A stretch of DNA of 64,000 nucleotides from Taxillus chinensis (lineage: Eukaryota > Streptophyta > Magnoliopsida > Santalales > Loranthaceae). Below are positions 1 to 10,916 of the stretch, piece by piece (the stretch's first letter is position 1; the number at the start of each line of letters is the position of its first letter). Under the pieces are notes generated by a model. That model saw nothing but the letters and a program-made list of their open reading frames with translations, searched no databases and was not told the DNA's origin. The stretch covers positions 2,877,293 to 2,941,292 of the forward strand of contig CM042092.1 of assembly GCA_023512835.1 (NCBI GenBank). Reading direction: 5' to 3'. The position numbers and the translations under genes were made by a program.

Positions 1-322
1 ATGGCCTTTCAGCTGGTCGCCGATGCGATAGGATCAGAATCTCGTAAGTTTGTTAACTGTTGTAGAGATTGAATTGCATGGTCGAAAGGATAGAGGGGAT
101 AGATTGTTTGGTGAAAAACATTTACCATAGGTTGTCTTTGATAAATTTTTTTTTTAAAAGCACAGCATATCAAGGACCACAGCACACCACATAAACATTT
201 ATCGAGGATCCAACTCGGAAGACATGATCTTAGAGGATATAAAAGTACAGCATCTCAAGTAGCTTTGATAGGGGCGCTCCGCCATTTATTGAGAAGAAGT
301 CCTTAATTAATGAATTAATTAA
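1..322. other. 3' flank of the aspartic-protease-like gene
   Basis: No confident gene. Read leftwards, this is the 3' flank of the minus-strand gene that stops at 323. A reverse-complement AATAAA lies at 285-290, about 35 bases past the stop, and is a reasonable poly(A) signal. At 1-43 the plus strand reads as a short open exon-like stretch beginning ATGGCC and ending at a GTAAGT donor-like site (44-49). It could be the exon of a neighbouring gene cut by the window edge, but there is too little to judge. Confidence 0.4.
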
Positions 323-1609
323 TTAAGCAACAGCCGTGAAATTGAAATTTGCGCAGGTGGTCCGTTGGAACAGCAGAGAGGAGGTGAAACCCAGCCTAGA
401 CGCCTTCAGATCGAACTCCAAAACGTTGTCCTCCAGTTGTTGCCCCCCAATCACAATCGAAGTCGTGGGCTTCACCCCTCCATCCACAAACCCCAAACAC
501 ACCACGCCACCACCAACGTCCACCATCGAATTCGCCCCATACATCCACCACACCACGCTCGAGCCGGCGCGGCCGCCTCCCAACACCAGGTTCACCGCCG
601 GCACTGCAGGCCCCACGCGCGTGGGGCTAATTCCCTTGAAGCACTCCGTGAAGGGTGCCACCGGAGCCACCCTGCTGCCGTTCCCCATCTCCCTCGCGAA
701 CGCAGACGTGAACGCCTTGTAGATGGACCTCTCCATCACCGTGTAGGGGTTGATGGTGCTCAACTTTGTTCCGCCGACGCCGTCAGAGTTGATCGACAGC
801 AGGGACGCGTCCAGCGGGACTGACTTGTTGCCGACGAGAATCTGCGTGACGTTGATGAAGTACTCCCCCGCCGAGCCCTCCTGCTCCTTGGGGTGGTTGT
901 TCAGGAGAGGCGTGTAGGTGAGGGAGGTGTGGTCAATGACGTTGTTGGGAAGAAAATGATAGGGCCCGTCCCCGAAGAAGACGACGCCGCTGGACCTTGT
1001 GGAAGAACTCAAGCATAGGGCAAACTTGCGGGCGGGGAACCCAAAAGCGGCTGCGAACTGAGATGGGAGAGCAATCTGGTTCCTTCCGAGCCCAGCCATT
1101 CCGGTTACCCCACTGGCGAGGCCTTTCAAAAGAGACGACGAACCGCACGCGAAGATGAATTGTGGGACGGACACCGCCGGGCCCGGATTCGATCCGTTCG
1201 TGGACGCCAAGGACACAACATCCGTGCTCACCTTGCCGGTTGCGCCCACCTTGGCTATCTCGTTGTAGAGGTTAACAACGCACGTGTTGTTGTTACAGCG
1301 GGAGGCGGCGGCGAGGGAGCATGGGGCGGAGCCGCATCGGGCGGGACGGTAGGATGAGGAGACGTAGCCTCGGTCACAGTCGACCCAGAGGTAGAGGCCT
1401 CCCAGGTCAGCGGTAAGGTTCACTGACACCAGAGGCGTGCGTTGCTGAATTTGGGTGACATATTGAAGGCTGGAGGCATCCTTTGACACCGGAAGTACCA
1501 GAGCTCGCGGCAGGGAAGAGCTTTTTGCGGAGGCGCAGGCGAAGAGAAACAGGATCGGAATGCAGTAGTAGTGGAAGTGCATGGCAAGGGTCGATGTGGG
1601 AGAAGCCAT
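323..1609 (-). CDS. Basic 7S globulin/EDGP-like aspartic protease-fold protein
   Basis: A single uninterrupted reading frame of 428 codons, normal length for this intronless family. Residues 10-28 form a signal peptide (hydrophobic core then ACASA, likely cleaved before KSS), so the product should be secreted to the apoplast. The TAXI_N-type half holds the first lobe, with ADLGGLYLWVDCD where true pepsins have DTGS. The second lobe has INPYTVMERSIYKAF with no DSGT/DTGT. Both catalytic aspartate motifs are therefore altered, as is known for EDGP, basic 7S globulin and xylanase-inhibitor proteins, which bind glycanases or peptide ligands rather than cut protein. Paired cysteines (GSAPC, RCNNNTC, ECF) fit the fold. 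Several N-glycosylation sequons occur (NLT near 64, NVT near 257). The start is the first ATG in frame; a second Met at residue 10 would shorten the leader but keep it functional. Whether it inhibits an enzyme is not visible. Confidence 0.9.
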   Translation of the reverse strand: MASPTSTLAMHFHYYCIPILFLFACASAKSSSLPRALVLPVSKDASSLQYVTQIQQRTPLVSVNLTADLGGLYLWVDCDRGYVSSSYRPARCGSAPCSLAAASRCNNNTCVVNLYNEIAKVGATGKVSTDVVSLASTNGSNPGPAVSVPQFIFACGSSSLLKGLASGVTGMAGLGRNQIALPSQFAAAFGFPARKFALCLSSSTRSSGVVFFGDGPYHFLPNNVIDHTSLTYTPLLNNHPKEQEGSAGEYFINVTQILVGNKSVPLDASLLSINSDGVGGTKLSTINPYTVMERSIYKAFTSAFAREMGNGSRVAPVAPFTECFKGISPTRVGPAVPAVNLVLGGGRAGSSVVWWMYGANSMVDVGGGVVCLGFVDGGVKPTTSIVIGGQQLEDNVLEFDLKASRLGFTSSLLFQRTTCANFNFTAVA

Positions 1610-1752
1610 GATCGTTTGTGGTCTTGTGTTGTGGATTTGCTACGAAGGAATAGATTTGTTAGGCTATCCTTTTGTATTGTGTGTTTGACAGAGTTTAACA
1701 TGTGCACGCGTGTGAATAAGTCAAAAAATGGGAGCTTCAAAAGCCAAGAACC

Positions 1753-1760
1753 CTTATTTA
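1753..1760 (-). promoter_or_regulatory. Possible TATA box of the 7S-globulin-like gene
   Basis: The minus strand reads TAAATAAG here, about 145 bases upstream of the start codon at 1609. It is the only TATA-like octamer well placed for this gene, but the region is AT-rich, so chance matches are common. Confidence 0.3.
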
Positions 1761-3168
1761 AGTTTATAATAAAAGTAATGCTAGGGGGTTAGAAAATTTT
1801 TGGATAATCGTGATGAGAAGGAAAAAAAAAAACTCATGAATCCATGATAGTTTGATAGTTTAATTTAGGGATGAGGAATGGATACCTCAACTTTTAAACT
1901 TAATTAACACCTCAGAAGAGATCGTAGATATTTCGTCCCGCTTGTTTGCTTTCGTTCTCGTCTGTCTAATTTTAATAATATTTTTTTATAATTTTATTTA
2001 TAATTTTTAATATTTTTGAATGATATTTATTATTATAAAATTAAATTATTTTTGATAATTTTTTATTAAAAATAATATAAAAATTTAATTTAAGTTAAAA
2101 TTATTCATATGAATATATTCAATAAAAAACGATATCAAGATGCGGGCGAGTGAAACATCATTCGCAGACACATTAAGAATGAGATATCTTATTCCGCCTA
2201 CATATGGAACGAAATATAATTTTAAAATTTGATCTACCACCTAAGCGGGAACGGAAAGTGATAATATATTAATTCCGTCCACAATAGGACTCGAATCACC
2301 CCTATCAACTACTTCATGAAGTCTCAAAAAAAATAAATTTGTCTTAAGAGAGATTAATAGAAGCCAATAGTGGAAAGCGGGTGGATGAAGCATTTCCCCG
2401 CTAATTTCGTCTAAGACGGGGATACTCCGCCCCACGTATACATGAAATGAGATATGATTTTAAAATTTTATTAATAGTTAATAAAATTTCGTCTAAAGCG
2501 GGCGAAGTCACGATACAATAATAGGTAAACTTGCCCCGGCTAGTGCAGATACCACTCGTAGTTTAATCGGTCTTGATTTTATTTGTACAAAATATTTTTG
2601 TTATAATAATGTGTAAAAATCCTAATTACGTGGCAAGTTTGGACTTTGACCATTAATACCGAGCTAGTTAAGCCGGATGTTAACATATACACATCTATCA
2701 GTATTTTAACTTTTTTTATATTAATTATCTTATGTAATTTTACTCGGATCCAATTATTTTTTTAATACCAGCATGGGTGTGCCTGTCTATATATATTTCG
2801 TGGCTCTGTTATTATATAAAATTACTATGTAATAATATGATCAATGTTATGTATTAGTAGTATTACTGAAATTGTGTAACACTGACGAGTAATATAAGAT
2901 CAGGAAAAAAAATTATGAATCAATCACTCTGTCACATTTGATATGATTTTAAGGTGATATTATTTGTATGTAATATATTTACTAGTATATTATTTTTGGT
3001 TGTACTGCACCTATGCATAAATCATTCGTTCGTGTTATCTTGACACTTCTAGAGTCTATACTATTTTATTTTAGTCAAAGAGTTCCTCTCAGAAAATTTT
3101 AGTTGATCATCAATTACTGCGTACAGGCCTCAAATCTTTACGTTAAAGCAAAGACTTGTTTGAGGTTT

Positions 3169-3349
3169 GAGCAGTCAAACAAAACTCTCCCCGGACTTTA
3201 TAATTACTCTTTATTTGTATTTATGAAGAAAAAAATAAATAATTTGATTTGATCAGTCTTTTTCAACTCTTAAAAATAAGAATAAAATAAATAGATAAAA
3301 AATCTTTTTCAACTATTGAGCAGTCAAACAAAACTCTCCACGGGCTTTA
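3169..3349. repeat. Short direct repeat pair
   Basis: A segment of about 32 bases starting GAGCAGTCAAACAAAACTCT occurs at 3169-3200 and again at 3318-3349, with few differences, separated by AT-rich DNA that itself contains a repeated CTTTTTCAACT motif. A local duplication, perhaps the remains of a small mobile element. Confidence 0.55.
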
Positions 3350-3387
3350 GCAGTATTTTCAACTCTTTCTTAATATTTATGATGGAA

Positions 3388-3435
<48 letters not shown>
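3388..3435. repeat. (AAT)n microsatellite
   Basis: About fifteen uninterrupted AAT units. A simple sequence repeat without coding context. Confidence 0.95.
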
Positions 3436-4061
3436 TTTTTGATGGAATAAGTAAAATAATAAGTAGTTATTTTTTTGTAAAAAATTATAATTTAATTTTA
3501 AAAATGAAGACAAATTTAGAAACGACTAGAGAGACCAATGTTATGAAGCAAGCGAAGATTATGAAGCGTCGAAATGTTATTACTGTCCGCCACATTGCTA
3601 CAGCTAGCCAACAGGTAGCCACCACTACACTACAAAGAATAGGAAATTTTGCAATGGCCAGCAGCTAGCTACCACTACATATATTGTAATAATAAGTATT
3701 TAATTTTAATTTGACCTTTTGGCCGCCAAAAATATCTTGACTTTCACGTTTAATTTTTTTAAACTTTTAATTATCTTTATATTAATTTTTATATTAGAAA
3801 GATAATAATAGCTGCAGCAACACCTTGCGGTCATACGTGAATTAATCAATCTACACTACATCTTATCGATCCAAGGTTCCGGATAATTGGATCTAAAATT
3901 TATTGCTATCGGTCAACGTCAGGCTGGGCCCACTCACATATCTAGATCTTATAATCAGGGATGACAAATAAACATAATAACCAATACAAACTTAAAGAAA
4001 CTAGTACTTTGACTTGTAATTAAAACAAAAGATGAATTTATCGATTTTAATAGATTGTTTG

Positions 4062-4208
4062 ATCTCGTGCATTCGTTATTGGTAAGGGTGGATTAGACAC
4101 AGAGTTAGAAGTAACTTACCACCGTGGAGTATTCTTTGGCCTCGTGCATTCGTTATTTGTAAAGGTGGATAAGGCACGGAGTAGGAAGTACGTCACCGCC
4201 GGAGCATG
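4062..4208. repeat. Degenerate tandem pair, unit about 78 bp
   Basis: CTCGTGCATTCGTTATT..GTAA.GGTGGAT opens both 4064-4140 and 4141-4208, followed by similar text (GGAAGTA, CACCG.GGAG). The copies are diverged by eye at many positions. From about 4230 to 4500 the DNA is rich in GACCCGA-type motifs typical of intergenic plant repeats. Confidence 0.5.
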
Positions 4209-4739
4209 TCCCATCAATCGAACCACATACATCACGGGTCCTTTTAATTATTGAGTCTGACCCGAAAATATATATTCTGATTCGGACCCGATCCGATCTA
4301 AGAGTTTGAACAGTTTGGGACGGGTCGGATCGAAGCGGGTCATTAATTTTTACATTAAATTTCTTAAAAGTCTCGGGTAGGGACGGATTGAGTAAGACCC
4401 GACCCCGACCCGATGGCTCGTCAGGATAGGTCAAATCGGGTCGAGACAATCCAAGTCGGGGCAGGTAGGGATAGATTGGATTAATTTTGTCATCACTACT
4501 TTCGGTCGCGCAAAAAAGCAAGATATTAGTGAAGGACACCAAAACGTGCCAAAATCGTTTTGGCATGGTTAAATTAAAATATATTTATTGTAATATGTAT
4601 TTTCATTATTTTATGTGTATTTTTAAGTATTTTATTGTTTTTAGGAAAAACAGTCGAAACCTTTAAAGTAGTCAAAAGTTATCTATAGCAAAAACAGAGA
4701 AGAAGGCGCAAATTGATCTTATTGGCCATGCCTGGAGGG

Positions 4740-5051
4740 TGATATGCACACTTTCCCACTTACCCAGTTGTCTCTGCCTAGCTTCCGCTTAGTGATAAGT
4801 CATGCGTTATCTAATAATACTTTGAATAAGTTCAGCGTTATCTAGTAATGCTTAGAATTAGTTAGCTTAGTGATAATGCTATTTTTTTTGCGATTGGTTG
4901 TAACAAAACGCTACTTTGTAAGCCTATTTAGGTAGCAAACATAAAAAATAAAGGAGGAAAAAGTTATTTAATAAATTATTCCTCCTCCTTTTCCCGATCC
5001 TCCCCTCTGTTCTTTTCTCTCATTCTCGTCTCTCTTAAATTAACCGTATCA
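4740..5051 (+). repeat. 5' LTR of the deleted Ty3 element
   Basis: 312 bp, TG...CA ends, closely similar along its length to 6125-6431. The plus-strand PBS follows immediately, which fixes the orientation. Confidence 0.9.
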
Positions 5052-5075
5052 TTTGGTATCAGAGCCCCTAGTACC

Positions 5076-5941
5076 ATGGACACATGTGGTAAAACCAACA
5101 TAGAATCCTGCAATGAGGTCAATGAGGTTCTAACGCGACATGAGTTCACCTTCGATCAGCTCCATGCGAGGATGTAGACGATATTGACGGAACTTCAGGC
5201 CCAACGAGCCTACCGGGTTTCGCACACGGATGATAATCCATTCGTTCTGGGTGAAACCTCGCGCCAACCAATAAATGGTCAGTCCCACATTAGCCACAGA
5301 CAACACCTGCTTAAGCTATCTTTTCCCAAATTCAATGGTGATAACCTGAATAGTTGGATTTTCAAGGCTAATTAATATTTTGATTTTCAAAATATTGAAG
5401 CTCCACAACAAGTTCAACTGATCTCCTTCCACCTAGAGGCCATCGCCTTACAATGGCATCATTGGATGACCAAGTTCCAAGGGCCCCTTACATGGCCAAA
5501 ATTCATGAAAGTTGTCCTTATCCACTTATCAAGAAGCTTTTGAGAAGCTTTCTCATCAAGTTGATAACCTACTCGAAGGGTTCGTGATCAGTTCTTTTAT
5601 TGTGGGGCGTCAGGACGACATACACCTTGATGTCAAAATCAAGCAACCTTAAACCTTGGTGGATGCTATAGGAGTGGCCCGGATGATCGAGGAATGAAAC
5701 CAACTGCTAAGGAAACCCACCTAGAAGTTTTGACCCCCTTTTGGTTTAACATTACCACAAGCACTATCTAATTCCACCATTGGGTCGGGTGCTTGGACCA
5801 CCCCCAACTATGCACATTAACAAGGGTCCTACAACCCCACCAGCAGCACATCGGCTTTCTACTAAAGGAACATAAGAGCATCACGAAAAAGGGTCATGTT
5901 ATTATTGTGATGAAAAATTCATTCCCGTGCATTGGTGTGCA
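5076..5941 (+). pseudogene. Broken Ty3/gypsy gag with zinc knuckle
   Basis: An ATG at 5076, shortly after the PBS, opens a gag-like frame. An in-frame TAG follows (near 5175), then a conserved stretch KLSFPKFNGDNLNSWIFKA (ending about 5372) that matches the plant Ty3 gag core, a TAA at the position of a normal glutamine, and YFDFQNIE continuing in frame. TLVDAIGVARMIEE (about 5657-5695) is another gag signature, followed by a stop. At 5897-5941 a different frame gives CYYCDEKFIPVHWCA, the CX2C...HXC nucleocapsid knuckle of this gag group. Several stops and at least one frameshift mean no full Gag protein can be made. Confidence 0.85.
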
Positions 5942-6124
5942 TGACTTTTGGGAGTCGACTTTCTACAAACCTGAGATTTTTTTCCCATGTAATTGTGAGA
6001 GCCGACTTTCTACAAACCGTACGAATGAATTAGAACCCCAGTGGATGATGCGCCCTAGCAAATGAGTAACAATTTCCCAAAGGTCTTTCCACCTTGCGAA
6101 CAAGGCTCTTGAAGTAGCGGGGAC

Positions 6125-6431
6125 TGATACACACACTTTCCCGCTAACCCAATTGGCTATGCCCAACTCCTCCTTAGTGATAAGTCCTGCATTATTTAAT
6201 AATGTTTTGAATAAGTCCAGTGTTATCTAGTAATGCTTTGAATTAGTCTACTTATTGATAATGTTGTTTTCTTGCGATTCGTTGTAATAAAACGCTACTT
6301 TGTAAGCATATTTAGGAGGTAGACATAAAAAAGGAGGAAAAAGTTGTTTGATAAATCATTCCTCCTCCTTGTTCCAATCCTCCCCTTTGTTCTTTTCTCT
6401 CTTTCTTGTTTCTCTTAAATTAACTGTATCA
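6125..6431 (+). repeat. 3' LTR of the deleted Ty3 element
   Basis: 307 bp, TG...CA ends, copy of 4740-5051 with scattered substitutions and small gaps. The divergence says the insertion is not recent; an exact figure needs an alignment. Confidence 0.9.
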
Positions 6432-6837
6432 AAGGGTGATGAAGGGTAGCGGCAGCAACAACCGACCATAGCTGCTTAGGAAGAACAAAACCATACAAAT
6501 CGATAGCCACAATTGAATGTCGACAAATTTGTTATCTTCTATAGCTTTTAGAAGTTTACATCCTTTTTCACATTGGTGTACACAACTTTTGGACTTATTT
6601 TAAAGTCTAAAAAGTATTTTTAAAGCCTCATATAAAGAATAAAAACTCTTGTCTATAAATACATGTATTAGAACCATTATTCAATAAGTTTTGAAAGTAT
6701 AAATTTCAAAGGCCTTTCTAGAGGAGGAATATCCTTGGAATTATGTTTATAGACCTTCCTAGGAAGGAAACACTTGGAAAAACGTCCCAATGAATATGAG
6801 AGGGAAAAAGAAATGTTCATAGATGTGGAGGCGCTCG
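6432..6837. other. Intergenic DNA between mobile elements
   Basis: No gene. TATAAATA near 6654 followed by T-rich sequence looks like the promoter end of an old LTR or of the repeat that begins at 6838, but no element end can be fixed. Confidence 0.35.
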
Positions 6838-7302
6838 CTGTTACCCTTCATATTCTATCTTTCTTTATAGTTTTCTTTTATTTTCAATGTAGTAGTATTT
6901 TGCAATCGATTGAACATTCTATCTCTTGTTAGTTATTTTGAATCTATATCTCCAAGTTAACGATAATGCATGAACTATGATTTTTATTTCTTTGTCTATC
7001 TTGTTGTAAGTAGTTTGCTATGTATGAGTGCTTGTAATTGATTGTAGGTCACTTAAGCATGATGTTCTTAATCTATATTTGAAATATGGAGTTTATATTC
7101 ATAGGAAACTGATTAATCCTCTAAAATACTCATCATAATTGTTCCTAGGGTTGGAATAAGTTTATAATTTAGTTGTAATGATAGTGTTTTGATGCAATTA
7201 AATTATGAGGCTATAAATATCTTATTTATTTTATAAGATAATAATAAATAAATAAATAAAGTGGAATGGTTGAATCAATTGTGTTATAGTTAACTACATA
7301 CC
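6838..7302 (+). repeat. Direct repeat copy A flanking the LTR stack
   Basis: About 465 bp found again at 13631-14097, roughly 90% alike by eye. It runs from GCTGTTACCCTTCATATTCT to TAGTTAACTACATA. Copy A ends where the outer LTR begins, and copy B starts where that LTR ends. It has no open frame and no PBS. It might be an internal part of an older retroelement. Confidence 0.75.
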
Positions 7303-9260
7303 CAAAATAGGCTAAAAGATAACTTATATTTGGTTTGAGGACGTTATTTTGGTTTTGTAGCCGAAAATATGGTCATTTAAACTTTCAATGGGCCTTATTT
7401 GGGGTGTAGATGATCCAAGGATATTTTAGTAATATCCAGTGGCGATTTAAGGGATAAATTAATCAATTCAGCTATTTTATGATTTAATATTATTAATATT
7501 AAATGGAAATTTGGGATTTTACTTAATTAAGAGCATTTTATATTTTAATGATTTAAAATAAGAATTTTATTAGAAAAAGAAAGCTTGATTAAATAGGGTT
7601 ACTTGTTGGGCAAGAAATCAACGTTTTAGTGCAATTAGAGGTCTTATTAGGCGTAAGGAGAAACTATATAAATAGGGGGCTCATCATAAGAGAGTTGATT
7701 ATTGATTCTTTGCGCTTTGAAGAGTCTTAATTGTCTGGGAAATGAAGGAGGAGAGAGAAAGGCGAAAGCTCAAAGCTTTAGAGCGTTTCCACATTTCGGC
7801 AAGCTAGTTCGTTTTTCAAAATATTCGAGGTAGGTATTTTTATCCTTCCTAATCTCTCCTAGTGTTCTATAACATTTAGGGTTGGTACAGTTTTGGGAAT
7901 CAAACTTAGAACGAATGATTTTGCATGTAATTGAGATATGGAGCCAAAAAAATAGATGTTTGACGTTCAAAGTTGATGTTGAAGATGTAGAAATCATTTT
8001 AGGGTAGATTATTCGTATGCTGAAATTGTATGAATAGTTCAGTCAGTGAACAGTATTGACCGGGTGAAGCTAATTTTTATACCAACAGAATATATGTGGT
8101 ATTTCAATAAACTTTCCCTTATGGTCGGTTGAAATTTCAGGTGGTCGGATGAAGCTAATTTTTATACAGGTAGAATAGACACGGTATTTTGATAAACTTT
8201 TTCTTCTGGTCGGATGAAATCTGAGGTAGTCGGGTGAACAGTAATGTGGTCGGGTAAACAGTAACATGGTCAGATAATTTTTCTAATATTTTTATTGGAT
8301 AACAGTTAAAAACCCTTCGAAATGAGGGGTATTATAAGCAAATCAGAATTCTGTAGAATTAATTATGATTTTTCAAAGTTGGGATAGAATCTACACTGTT
8401 TTATCAGGCAGTTTTGCTTTCATTAGTCTATTACTATGAATTTAAGTTCAAAACGTTTAGAGAGAAACACTAATGAATGTTTAGGGATTGTAGTATGTAT
8501 TTTATTGTTATAATTGATGTGCATATGTTTATTTTTATGCTGAAAACATGTTCGTAATGATTGTACACTAGTATGGTTATACTGCAGATGTTATGTATTT
8601 GTAATGACCCGTGTTTGTGGTATGTATGAAGTTAACCATAGATGCCTTGTGAGTGGAAATTGTTGGGTTTTAGGGAGTTTCCTTCCCACACACTTTAGCT
8701 AAAACACCTTGGATGTGAGGACCCGTGTTTCGAGTTAGTCGATCTTGCCTTCGAATGGGAACTTTCTAGATTTTGACCTAGTAGATGGGCTCGGATGAAT
8801 TGGCGTGCGCCAAAAGATTCTTAGAATGATGTCTTCTATCTACCACAGAAGTTTCAGGCCAAACGGACGTGCACGTGAATTGGACCCATTTGGCGTGCAA
8901 GGTTTTTATTGCATGGATGTCTTTTACATGGTGCAAGGAGGCTTGGGGTAAAGTTTGAGTGCATTTGAGCTGCCGCCGCCAATTGGGGAATTGGCGTTCA
9001 AATTGGCGTGCAAGCATGTTTTTGCATGGTTACCTTGGTTTTGTCATTCTAATGATTTTTCCCCAAAGGACCATGTTGGAATTGTGGATATTTTGGCGTG
9101 TATGGATGTAGGAAGGTTGTAGCTTGTTCCATCAAAACTACGTCGTTTTGATGCTGGGTTTCACTTAATCAAAACTACGTCGTTTTGATAGTGGGAGGTC
9201 TATATAAGGATGAGGAGCCCTCTGTTTTAGGTTTTAGGGTTTGTTGTTCCACCAGCCGTC

Positions 9261-9262
<2 letters not shown>

Positions 9263-9314
<52 letters not shown>
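9263..9314 (+). repeat. (GA)n microsatellite
   Basis: About 25 GA units ending in a run of nine or so G. It lies just downstream of the LTR TATA box, so it would fall in the transcribed leader of the element. Confidence 0.9.
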
Positions 9315-9323
<9 letters not shown>

Positions 9324-9479
9324 AAGGAGAGCTTCTGGTGGCTGCCGGAGCGTCTTGCGTGGGTGGTCGGAGTCTTGCGTGGAAGTGGGAGCAGGAGAAC
9401 ATACAAGGTAGGGGTTTTGTTCTTCCTAAATCCTCCTCTATTCTAGAGTTCTAGAGTAGATTATGGATTATACCTGTTT

Positions 9480-9505
9480 ATATATATATATATATATATA
9501 TATAT
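9480..9505 (+). repeat. (AT)n microsatellite
   Basis: About 13 AT dinucleotides within the solo LTR. Confidence 0.9.
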
Positions 9506-9743
9506 GTAATCCATATAGGTATGATCTCCTATATGGATGTTGGCCTTCGATGGTGGTTTTTGATGTATTCTGGTGTTGGATGGTGAGTGCATATTAAGTA
9601 TTCGATAAAATGCCTGTGTGAATATGCCTAGTATGTGTTTGATTTTATGCCTGTGAAAGTGTTTATGCTACGTGTTTGGTTTAATGCCTATGTGACCTTG
9701 TATGCTGTGTTTGTGGAACCCGGTGGCTGTGGAAGCCCGGGAT

Positions 9744-9976
9744 TGGAAATGTTAGCCGTGTGGCTAAGCCTGAGTGGCCGTGGATATGTTAGCCTGTGTG
9801 GCTAAGCCTGAGTGGCCGTGGATATGTTAGCCCGTGTGGCTAAGCCTGAGTGGCCGTGGATATGTTAGGCCGTGTGGCTAAGCCTGAGTGGCCGTGGATA
9901 TGTTAGGCCGTGTGGCTAAGCCTGTGTGGCTGTGGATATGTTAGCTTATATGGCTAAGCCGGTATGGCTGTGGATA
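9744..9976 (+). repeat. Minisatellite, 38-bp unit, about six copies
   Basis: Six head-to-tail copies of a unit reading GGATATGTTAGCC.GTGTGG then CTAAGCCTGAGTGGCCGT. The outer copies are more diverged than the middle ones. It sits in the downstream part of the solo LTR. A related GGCC/GTGTGG-rich stretch occurs at a comparable place in the solo LTR at 10917 (12630-12740). Confidence 0.9.
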
Positions 9977-10916
9977 TGTGTGTGCCATGTGAATGTGGAA
10001 TACAACCTGTTTATATCTTATTGTCACTACACTGCACCTGTACACACCCTCATGTAGACGCTAGGGGCATGGGATGGATTGGGGAGACATGATCCCTACT
10101 GAGCTGTGGTTGCTCACCCCTCCCTCTATGTTGTGTTTTCTTTCAGGAACATACAGGCGTTAGGTGGGACCCCAAGGTGGAAGACCTTATTTACCTTACC
10201 GCCTTTCATTTTATGTTATTTTGTGGGAATTGATGTAACCCCAGTGGGGATGGATTGAAAAGAGGATTTTATTGTAATAAAGACTGGTTTGGATTGTGGA
10301 TTGCTTTAATGAACATTACTTTCTTGAATGTGTTGTGGATGCTTAAAATGTTATATTCGGGGTTTGTATCCTAACCCCTTTGCCCTCTGTGTGGGTAAAA
10401 GGGGAGTCACGTACCTGTTTCCTCGGGTTAGAAATTCGGGGCGTGACAGTATTGATTATGATGATATGAAATTTCCTAATTTAATATATTGGGCTTGTAT
10501 GCTGATATGATGATGTTTATGGTGTGACGACTATAGACTTGTAATGTTGATATTATTGATATGTGTTCTTGTTATATAGTGTACTATATTTGTTGTGATG
10601 AGGTCCGATAAAGGACAATGGTACGGTAAAGGACAATAGTCTAGTAAATGATAGGAGCCCTATCAAGGGCAAAAAGGTTATGATGGATATAGTTGATTGT
10701 GTGGAGGTATGATGGATATGGTTGCCTATGTGGCGGTATGGTGGATATGGTTGCCTGTGTGGCAGTTTATATTCTGGTTTGTATTATTGCGTGCCGTATT
10801 AACATTCAATAACTCTTACTATACATGTACACTTGTACTCAGAGCATATTATATTAGTAATTCATTGTTGAAGGTTGGTGAGGAGTGGTAGTTCACCTAC
10901 TGAGCTTTATACTTAC

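Larger units (their letters stand above)
1610..4061. other. AT-rich intergenic DNA, no gene seen
   Basis: Apart from the proximal promoter of the 7S-globulin-like gene, this 2.4 kb shows only short broken frames. It contains an AAT microsatellite, a short duplicated segment and two loosely similar blocks (about 2195-2265 and 2420-2500) that share a TCCGCC..ACGAAATATAATTTTAAAATTT-like core split by changes, suggesting old dispersed repeat debris. No LTR or TIR boundary is recognisable. Confidence 0.5.
4740..6431 (+). mobile_element. Internally deleted Ty3/gypsy LTR element
   Basis: Complete but non-autonomous element. The LTRs are 4740-5051 and 6125-6431; both open TGATA and close TATCA. The flanks GAGGG (4735-4739) and AAGGG (6432-6436) look like a 5-bp target duplication with one change. 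A primer binding site complementary to initiator tRNA-Met (TGGTATCAGAGC, 5054-5065) lies two bases inside the left LTR, and a purine-rich tract (GAAGTAGCGGGGAC, 6111-6124) abuts the right LTR. The interior is only about 1.07 kb: a broken gag followed almost directly by the extreme C-terminal end of a pol polyprotein. Short LTRs plus this tail suggest a Reina-like chromovirus parent; the clade is an inference. Confidence 0.9.
8600..10448 (+). mobile_element. Solo LTR with perfect 5-bp target duplication
   Basis: 1849 bp opening TGTAATGACCCG and closing CGGGGCGTGACA. GTATT occurs at both 8595-8599 and 10449-10453, the exact target duplication expected for one integration. No PBS or internal domain is present, so it is a solo LTR left by LTR-LTR recombination. 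It contains TATATAA at 9201-9207, a GA tract, an AT tract and a 38-bp minisatellite. Confidence 0.9.

Noticed and set aside
4153..4566. 137-codon frame on the minus strand
   Set aside because: Low-complexity, rich in RPDLTYP/SDP motifs produced by GACCCGA-type intergenic repeats; no family signature.
9185..9454. Overlapping frames on both strands through the GA tract
   Set aside because: Open only because a dinucleotide repeat has no stops; lies inside a solo LTR.
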